Source: Phanerochaete sordida
Taxonomy: Eukaryota; Basidiomycota; Agaricomycetes; Polyporales; Phanerochaetaceae
NCBI GenBank assembly: GCA_019973155.2
Contig: BPQB01000041.1
Span: forward strand, 62,001 to 126,000
Reading direction: 5' to 3'
Length of the DNA: 64,000 bases
The position numbers and the translations under genes are program-made. The notes below the pieces were generated by a model. It was given only the letters and a program-made list of their open reading frames with translations, was not told where the DNA came from and did no database searches. Shown here one piece after another: positions 57,285 through 64,000 of the stretch; the first letter of the stretch is position 1, and every line of letters starts with the position of its first letter.

Positions 57285-58802
57285 ATGCCGGACTGGCAGT
57301 CGACCGCTGAGCTTGTGCTCGAAGGAGGTGCGTCCGAGCTGTCGCCTTGCCGTGGAACATGTGGTGACCGAGACGTGTCATAGCTGCCTTCGCAAAATTC
57401 ATGCACGCCCTGGCTGGGCTGTATTTGTGAGGGTCACATGCTCGCGCCTCGCATGGCTGCTAACGATCGCACAGCTGGGAGGTCGCCATGTCGCTTGACT
57501 TTGACTGGGAATTTATATCGGGAAAGAAGAAATTCCACTGGCCCCTGGTGCGTGATTCATCTGTGAGCCCAGTCCACCGTACTGAAGTCTACTATGTGTG
57601 TAGATCTTCTACTTCCTAGGCCGATATTTCCTTGTAGCTGCCCTGATTGGCATGTAAGTCCTCATCGCTATTTTTTGCGGGGTTGTGCTTACAACTGAGC
57701 AGTCTAGTAGCCTTGGACGTCACACAGTAATGCCGAATCACTATCATTCTCGTGCACAAAATCTCACCGGTTTTCCAGGGAGGTCAACTGCCAGACACTC
57801 TACACCTTTAACCAGCTTGTTGGCCAGTCGACTCTCGGGTTCGCGAGCATCAACCTGGCCATCCGCACGTACGTACTCTGTCATAGACCGTGACCCGCCG
57901 CTAATTCCTCTGCAGGATGGCACTCTGGTCGCAGAACATGTACATCGTCGTCCCGCTCGTGATCATCATCCTCGGCCACTGGTCGCTCATCCTCCAAGGC
58001 GAGTCGCCACCCACCCCGCGCGCCGCCCCCCGCTGACACGGCCCGCAGGCGCGCTGCTCAAGGCGGCGTGGGTGCCCGAGCAGGGCTGCGTGATCACGCA
58101 GACGAACAACACCGTGCTCGCGGCGACGTTCATCTACGGCATGTGCTTCGACCTCGTCGTGCTCGTCCTCACCGCCGCGAAGCTCGCCTTCCAGCGCGGC
58201 CAGCGCTCGCAGCTCATGAAGATGCTCTTCCGCGACGGCCTCATCTACTTCGTCATCGCGTGCGTCCCCCGCGTTCTTCGAGGTTCTTCGCCGCGGCGTG
58301 CTGACGCACGCGCAGGTTTGTCGCGAGCCTCCTCGCGACGACGTTCATGCTGCTCAACCTGAACGCGATCATGAGCGTCATTTTCAACGTGCCCTCTGCG
58401 GTCGCGTCGACGATCGTCGCATGCCGCGCCGTCCGCCGCCTGAACGAGTGGAAGAACAACGGCCCCGAGGTCTTGTGCGTGCTCCCCTCGCTCACTCCAA
58501 CGCCCCTACTGACCCGCCCGCAGCTCCAGCGGGAACCAGAGCCGCTCCGGCGGCGCGTACCGCCCGGGGCCCGTGACCTCGAACCGCGGGCCCGGGATCC
58601 ACTACCCGCAGAGCCGCAGCAAGGTCGACGGCGTGCACGTCCAGGTGCGCACCCCGCCCGTCCCGTGCCGCGCGTGTGCTGACCCCGCTTCCAGATGGAG
58701 ACGTTCGCGGTCGCGGAGGGCGGCGCGGTCGCGATCCCGCAGAAGACGTTCGACTCGGCGGAGGACCCCGAGGCGGGCAGCGACTACAAGCAGCCGATCT
58801 GA
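57285..58802 (+). CDS. Multi-pass membrane protein, divergent paralog B
   Basis: Eleven exons: 57285-57327, 57384-57426, 57475-57547, 57604-57653, 57703-57726, 57779-57868, 57916-57998, 58049-58259, 58316-58474, 58524-58644, 58695-58802; 334 aa. The protein aligns with paralog A along its whole length: STAELVLEG, VAMSLDFDWEFISGKKKFHWPL, FYFLGRYFLVAALIG, EVNCQTLYTFNQ, ILGHWSLILQG, LAATFIYGMCFDLVVLVLTA, MLLNLNAIMSVIFNVPSA, VACRAVRRL, GVHVQMETFAV. Intron 57999-58048 begins with GC (CAAG/GCGAGT), whereas paralog A has a GT donor at the same place. Intron positions differ around VNCQ and after the second half, so the pair is not recent. The C-terminal half is much more GC-rich than paralog A. Function is unknown. 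Confidence 0.8.
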
Positions 58803-59184
58803 CTCGCGGCGCCCGCGAAGGGCAGCTTCTTGGATATATGAGCAGGCCAAGCGCGGCTTGTTCCGGGTGTATTGGATGTAGGACTGGTAGACTGGCCTGG
58901 ATTGCTATGGAGGTATACATTCGTTTGATTAATGCCATTCGTTTAGGCGTGCGCGTGAAGCTTGTTGGCTCTGAACGACGACGCTTTCTATATCCAGACG
59001 AGCGGGCGATGCACGTGACGCCGCCGGAGCCTCACCTGACCAGCGTGCCGCGTCAGAGCGCTAGAGCGTCGTTGAACGCGAACCACAACCTACTCACAAA
59101 CATCTCCGAGATACCCGCGAAATTCTTATACCACTGTATTGCGAAACACTGTACTCCTACGCAAGCACCAAGCAACCCTCCTCC
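58803..59184. other. Intergenic region before the STN1-like gene
   Basis: About 380 bp holding the 3' UTR of paralog B and the promoter of the STN1-like gene. No other feature is seen. Confidence 0.5.
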
Positions 59185-61361
59185 ATGAATGCCGCAAAAC
59201 TACGACCAAGATCGCCAGCACCGAGGGAAGAGCAGCCTCCACCAAAAAGAACGCGTCTGTCGTCTCCAGCACTACAGGGATCCGCCGCTGAAGGCGACGC
59301 GAGGCGGACGCCGCACACGCACAGCCAGCTGTGGAAGTGGACGCTGACGGCCGACGCCGTGGCGCCCTGCCGCATCCAGGACATCCTCGCCCTGCAGGAG
59401 TGCGAGGGCGCGAAAGGTACCGCCGCCTGTCCTCGCGCCTGTCTGTTGAGTGCCGCGGGCTGACTACGTGTCTCCGCGCAGCGGGCGTAGATCCGGACTT
59501 TTTCTGGCTCGGCCGTGTGCCCTGCCGCTCCGTCCTCACCTGCGGCGTCATTGTCGGTGTGCAACAATACGAGCTGCGCACCGCGTACTTCCGTGCGTCA
59601 TTCCCCGCCCGTCCGCCTATGCTGAATGGTTCGTTGACTCCGGTGTCGCAGTGGACGACGGGACGGGCATGATCGAGTGCAGCCTCCGGCACAACCTTGT
59701 TCAGCCCCCGTCCAGCCCGCGGAAACCTTCCTCCAGCGCGATGGCCAAGTACCAGCCGCCGAAGCGGCCGGCTGCGTCTGGCAGCCAAAGGCCTCTGGAG
59801 CCGCCAAAGCCTCTGGCGGCGGTTGGAGACATCGTCCGCGTTGTTGGACGAGTGCTCAACAGATGGTCGTCCCGCATCATCAACGCAGAGAAGATTGGTA
59901 TGTCATTTGTAGTAGCGTTACTTCAAACCCATTCTAACGTGAATTTTTATATTACAGTAGTATGCAAGGACCCGACAGAGGAGCCTCTCCACTGGCTCGC
60001 AGTCGCCGACTTACACAAAGCGTGGTACCATCCTCCGAATCCAGAACCATTCACGATACCCCAACCGAAGACACAGCCTACCAAAGCCAATGCTGCTACC
60101 TCCCAGCCAGCACCATCGTTATCAGTCAGTCAGTCCAAAGCAAGCAATGCGAGTAGTGCACCATCTACGCCCTCTACCTCAGCAACAAGCGTCGGCGTCC
60201 CCCGCGTATGTATCCTTCAGATGCAGGCTATATTCATCACACTGAGTATATGCGTGCGGATAGTAACCTCTACGGCTGCGCCACCCTTCCCGCCTTCACT
60301 CTCGCGACCTCACTGCGAATACCTTCCGCATATACGTCAAACATTACATGGATAACGCCCCTCAAGAGAAACCACCCCGACGACAAGCATCTCCGACGCC
60401 ACACAGTCAGAACACGACGAGCGAAGACGAAGACGAAGACGAGTTCGCCAGGCTCCGCGCCTGGCTCGCGAGTGGACCAGAGACGCCGACGAAGCAGGCG
60501 CGCCCGGCGCCCACGAGCCCCGGAGGGCCCTCCGAGCCGACACCACGCCCCAGCAAACCGCAGCCAGACCCCGACCAGACACCCCGCGCCGTCGTGCCGC
60601 CCGCCGACCTGCAGGGCTACACGCTCTCGCACCTCCGGCGCGTCCCCGAGCTCGCGCTGCTGGCGCGCCGCGTCGTGGGGGCCGAGGCGCGGCGGCGCGC
60701 GCGCGACGAGCGCAAGCGGGCGCAGGCCGTGGGCTCACCCGCAAAGTCGTACCACACGAGCGCGGCGAGCGTGCGCCCGAGCGTCGCGAGCGCGAAGCCC
60801 GGCGAGCCGCCGGGCGCGAAGGCGAAGCGCCTCTTCCGGTACGCCGTCCGCCAGCTGTACGACGAGGGCGCGATCGTGCTGTGGGACGGGCCCGTGCGCG
60901 CGCTGCCGCCCGCGCCGATACCCGCGCCGGCATTCGGCGCGGCGCAGCCGGCGCACGACTCGCAGAAGGAGAACCGGCTGTGGAGGGTGAAGGATGCCGG
61001 GACGCAGGCGAGCAGCGTTTCGCAGGCGGGGCATGACCGAGAGGAGGACGAGGGAGAGCTGAGCGACCCGCCCGAGGACGAGGACGCGTATGTCCCGCTC
61101 ACGAACGAATATCTCTCGAGGATCGTGGAAAAGGCGATCGCAGAGATCATGGCGAAGCCCGTGAGCCGGAGAGAAGGCGGCTTCAAGAAGGCGGGACCTC
61201 CCCCTGGACCTACCCCAGCAGAGATCACGAATCACCTCCATCGTCGGGATGAGCGCTGGGCGCGCGTCGGCGACTGGGCTGTCAAGGATGCACTGGAGTG
61301 GGGAAAGGAGCAGGGCCGAGTGTGGTGCATAGGAGACAACAGATGGGAGGTCTGTGGCTGA
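59185..61361 (+). CDS. STN1: STN1-like telomere-capping protein (CST subunit), with an internal stop in this sequence
   Basis: Exons: 59185-59416, 59482-59592, 59652-59897, 59958-60205, then a last exon from about 60264 to 61361. The N-terminal half carries the OB-fold typical of Stn1: FFWLGRVPCRSVLTCGVIVGV, then DDGTGMIECSL, VGDIVRVVGRVLNRW and VVCKDPTEEPLHWLAV. Stn1 binds single-stranded telomeric DNA with Ten1/Ctc1 in the nucleus. The C-terminal half contains LTANTFRIYVKHYMDN, an acidic stretch, and a region with KRLFRYAVRQLYDEGAIVLWDG and VKDALEWGKEQGRVW that resembles Stn1 winged-helix modules. The only good intron at the junction is 60206-60263, which makes TAA the first codon of the last exon; no other AG lies between there and the conserved block. 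It is either a nonsense allele, a sequence error or an unrecognised splice. Confidence 0.72.
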
Positions 61362-61439
61362 TCTTACGGGATATCTACGCGTCAAGCCAGAGTGGAAATG
61401 TTATACAAGATCTATGGTGCACTGCGGAGCACTGAGCCA

Positions 61440-62294
61440 CTACTTTTGTTTGACAGACAGCGCCGTGAGCTCTTCCTCGGTGCATTGCGGCCAGAAGCAC
61501 TCCTCTAGTTCGACCACGCGCCCCCATATTTCTTCAGCGCGAAGCCACGCTTCAGAGCCAGGCTTGATGTCAAGGCTGTAGCAAGAGGTCAGCTGGAGTA
61601 CAAAGCGAAGGTGCCCGTGTACGTACGCGTCAACGAGTGCCGCCAGATCATCGACGAATTTCTCAAATTCAGCGTTCGTCCAGTTGTCTACAAAGGAGCG
61701 GATGGCATCGTTCGCGTTCGAGGACTTGACGTTCGCAGTCGATGATGCCGTGGAGCGCACATATTTCCAGGCGTCCAGATACACCTGCAAAAGCATCACA
61801 TTGAGCAGCAATATCAAAGCGCGATGTTGTTTGCGCACCCTCTCCATCGCCCAGAGGAAGACGAGCATGTCCTCGACACTGCCCGTCGCGCCCACGCGGA
61901 TCATCTCCGCGGTGTAGTCCCGCGTCTCCTTCCGCTCCTTCCACGCGCCGAGGTCCAGCCCAAACTGCTTCGCGGTGTCGCCGAAGAAGTTCACCTCGCG
62001 CACGACGTTCGTGAGCGCGTAGCTCGCGAGCGCGACGATGCGCTTGTGCAGCGCCTCCTGCGGCGAGGCGAGCGGGTGCCGCGACGAGAACGGGACCGAC
62101 GCGAGCAGCAGGCCGATGAAGCGCGGGTAGGCGTGCGCGGCGTATAGGCGGTCCTGCGCGAGCCAGAGCGAGACGTGCTCGGCGGAGAGCGTGCCGTTCC
62201 CTGCTGTGGTCAGGAAGCGGTGCTCCGTCGCGGCGGAGTAGGGGCGGCTGGTCGACAGCGAGTATAGGTGAGATGTTAGCGGGATAGCAGACAT
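61440..62294 (-). CDS. TENA/THI-4 family protein
   Basis: Two exons on the minus strand: 62294-61839 and 61784-61440; 266 aa. The intron (61785-61838, 54 bases) is a multiple of three and would also read through, but removing it restores the family motif WAMERVYLDAWKY. The family has a helical heme-oxygenase-like fold; members include thiaminase II/TenA, which salvages the thiamine pyrimidine, and fungal proteins of unknown activity. Seen here: FLTTAGNGTLSAEHVSLWLAQD near residues 28-50, REVNFFGDTAKQFGLDL, and a long helical C-terminus ending LTALSVKQK. Which reaction it catalyses, if any, cannot be decided. It ends only 78 bp from the convergent STN1-like gene. Confidence 0.82.
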   Translation of the reverse strand: MSAIPLTSHLYSLSTSRPYSAATEHRFLTTAGNGTLSAEHVSLWLAQDRLYAAHAYPRFIGLLLASVPFSSRHPLASPQEALHKRIVALASYALTNVVREVNFFGDTAKQFGLDLGAWKERKETRDYTAEMIRVGATGSVEDMLVFLWAMERVRKQHRALILLLNVMLLQVYLDAWKYVRSTASSTANVKSSNANDAIRSFVDNWTNAEFEKFVDDLAALVDAYVHGHLRFVLQLTSCYSLDIKPGSEAWLRAEEIWGRVVELEECFWPQCTEEELTALSVKQK

Positions 62295-62819
62295 GGTGGA
62301 AGGGGTTCGCAGCGAAGATGGGCTCGTAGTGCGGGGAATAGATTTGACTCAGAGCGTCCCTGGGCTGGCATGCCGTCACTGGATAGCCAGATCTGTTTAC
62401 TCATGTTAGGATCCAAAGCTCCCGATTACCAAAAACAGTTCGGTTTGCGGCCGCTACCACCAGCGGGTGCGTACACATGAACGTTGGGACGCGTGCCAGA
62501 ACGTGTACTGGGTCCACACAAGGACGATGAATGAGACAGCGATTTCCTTTTCCATTTATCTAGACAAGTAAAGGCTGGAAGAGTATCCTATCGCGCGCAA
62601 TGTCCCAAGGAAATAAGTGGCTTCTACATAATTGAACAGATACGCTGTGGACATCACAAAACCAGTACGAATAGTAATCCATGTAATACGTTTTCACCTA
62701 CAACGAGGCATACGATGACTCATCCTGTGAGTAACTATACCGAAGAGTGTAGACCCATATGCCGACGAGGGGAACGAAGATAATAGCACACACATGTTAC
62801 AGTAGCGGGGTGGAGGTGT
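62295..62819. other. Intergenic region between the TENA-like and MAP kinase genes
   Basis: About 525 bp, moderately AT-rich toward the right. It holds the TENA-like promoter and the kinase 3' UTR. No gene is recognised. Confidence 0.5.

Positions 62820-64000
<1,181 letters not shown>

Noticed and set aside
60206..60263. U12-type intron at the STN1 junction because gtatcctt lies near the donor
   Set aside because: No U12 branch-point motif is present near the 3' end, and an ordinary GT-AG intron of normal size fits the same place.

Overview
The window is nuclear DNA of a filamentous basidiomycete, most likely an Agaricomycete and possibly one of the Polyporales. The genes are split by many introns of about 48-60 nt with GT-AG borders and a few GC-AG borders. 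Several families are typical of these fungi: a DUF6533 membrane protein, a secreted protein with the MARGLPP...RR processing motif, runs of F-box paralogs, and N-in/TM/Pro-rich-tail receptor-like proteins. Coding DNA is GC-rich, and some intergenic islands are extremely GC-rich. Exon joins were worked out by hand from reading frame, splice signals and comparison between paralogs within the window.

Layout. 1-187: acidic C-terminal tail of a gene that starts outside. 1097-8912: three tandem same-strand copies of a single-pass membrane protein with two beta-rich extracellular modules and a cytosolic tail carrying a conserved PPxY motif. 9298-15387 (minus strand): an F-box protein cluster with two intact genes, one frameshifted copy and one fragment lacking the F-box. 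15880-16233: small Gly/Ser/Tyr-rich protein. 16234-19353: non-coding, including a very GC-rich island. 19354-21543: GATA zinc-finger factor. 21544-24308: non-coding with two more GC-rich patches. 24309-25936 (minus): TauD/TfdA-type dioxygenase. 27054-32243: XRN1-type 5'-3' exoribonuclease starting with three micro-exons. 32442-33734 (minus): PrpF-family protein. 34291-36105 (minus): C2H2 zinc-finger protein. 37011-37092: tRNA-Val(CAC) with intron. 37753-39794: S28 serine peptidase. 40113-42015 (minus): trehalose-6-phosphate synthase. 43239-44371: secreted protein. 45460-47189: DUF6533 membrane protein. 47428-48642 (minus): ribosomal stalk protein P0. 49245-52471: PPR-like protein. 52909-54542 (minus) and 57285-58802 (plus): divergent paralog pair of multi-pass membrane proteins separated by 2.7 kb. 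59185-61361: STN1-like telomere protein with an in-frame stop at an exon junction. 61440-62294 (minus): TENA/THI-4 family protein. 62820-64000 (minus): Fus3/ERK-type MAP kinase, cut by the window edge.

Most of the window is ordinary housekeeping sequence: RNA decay, ribosome, trehalose synthesis, MAP kinase, telomere capping. The accessory-looking part is 1-15.4 kb, where a receptor-like tandem triplication lies next to a birth-and-death F-box cluster. A PPxY tail is a known docking site for WW-domain (Rsp5/Nedd4-type) ubiquitin ligases and F-box proteins are ubiquitin-ligase adaptors, so both arrays point toward ubiquitin-linked functions. That the two are functionally linked is only inference from their adjacency.
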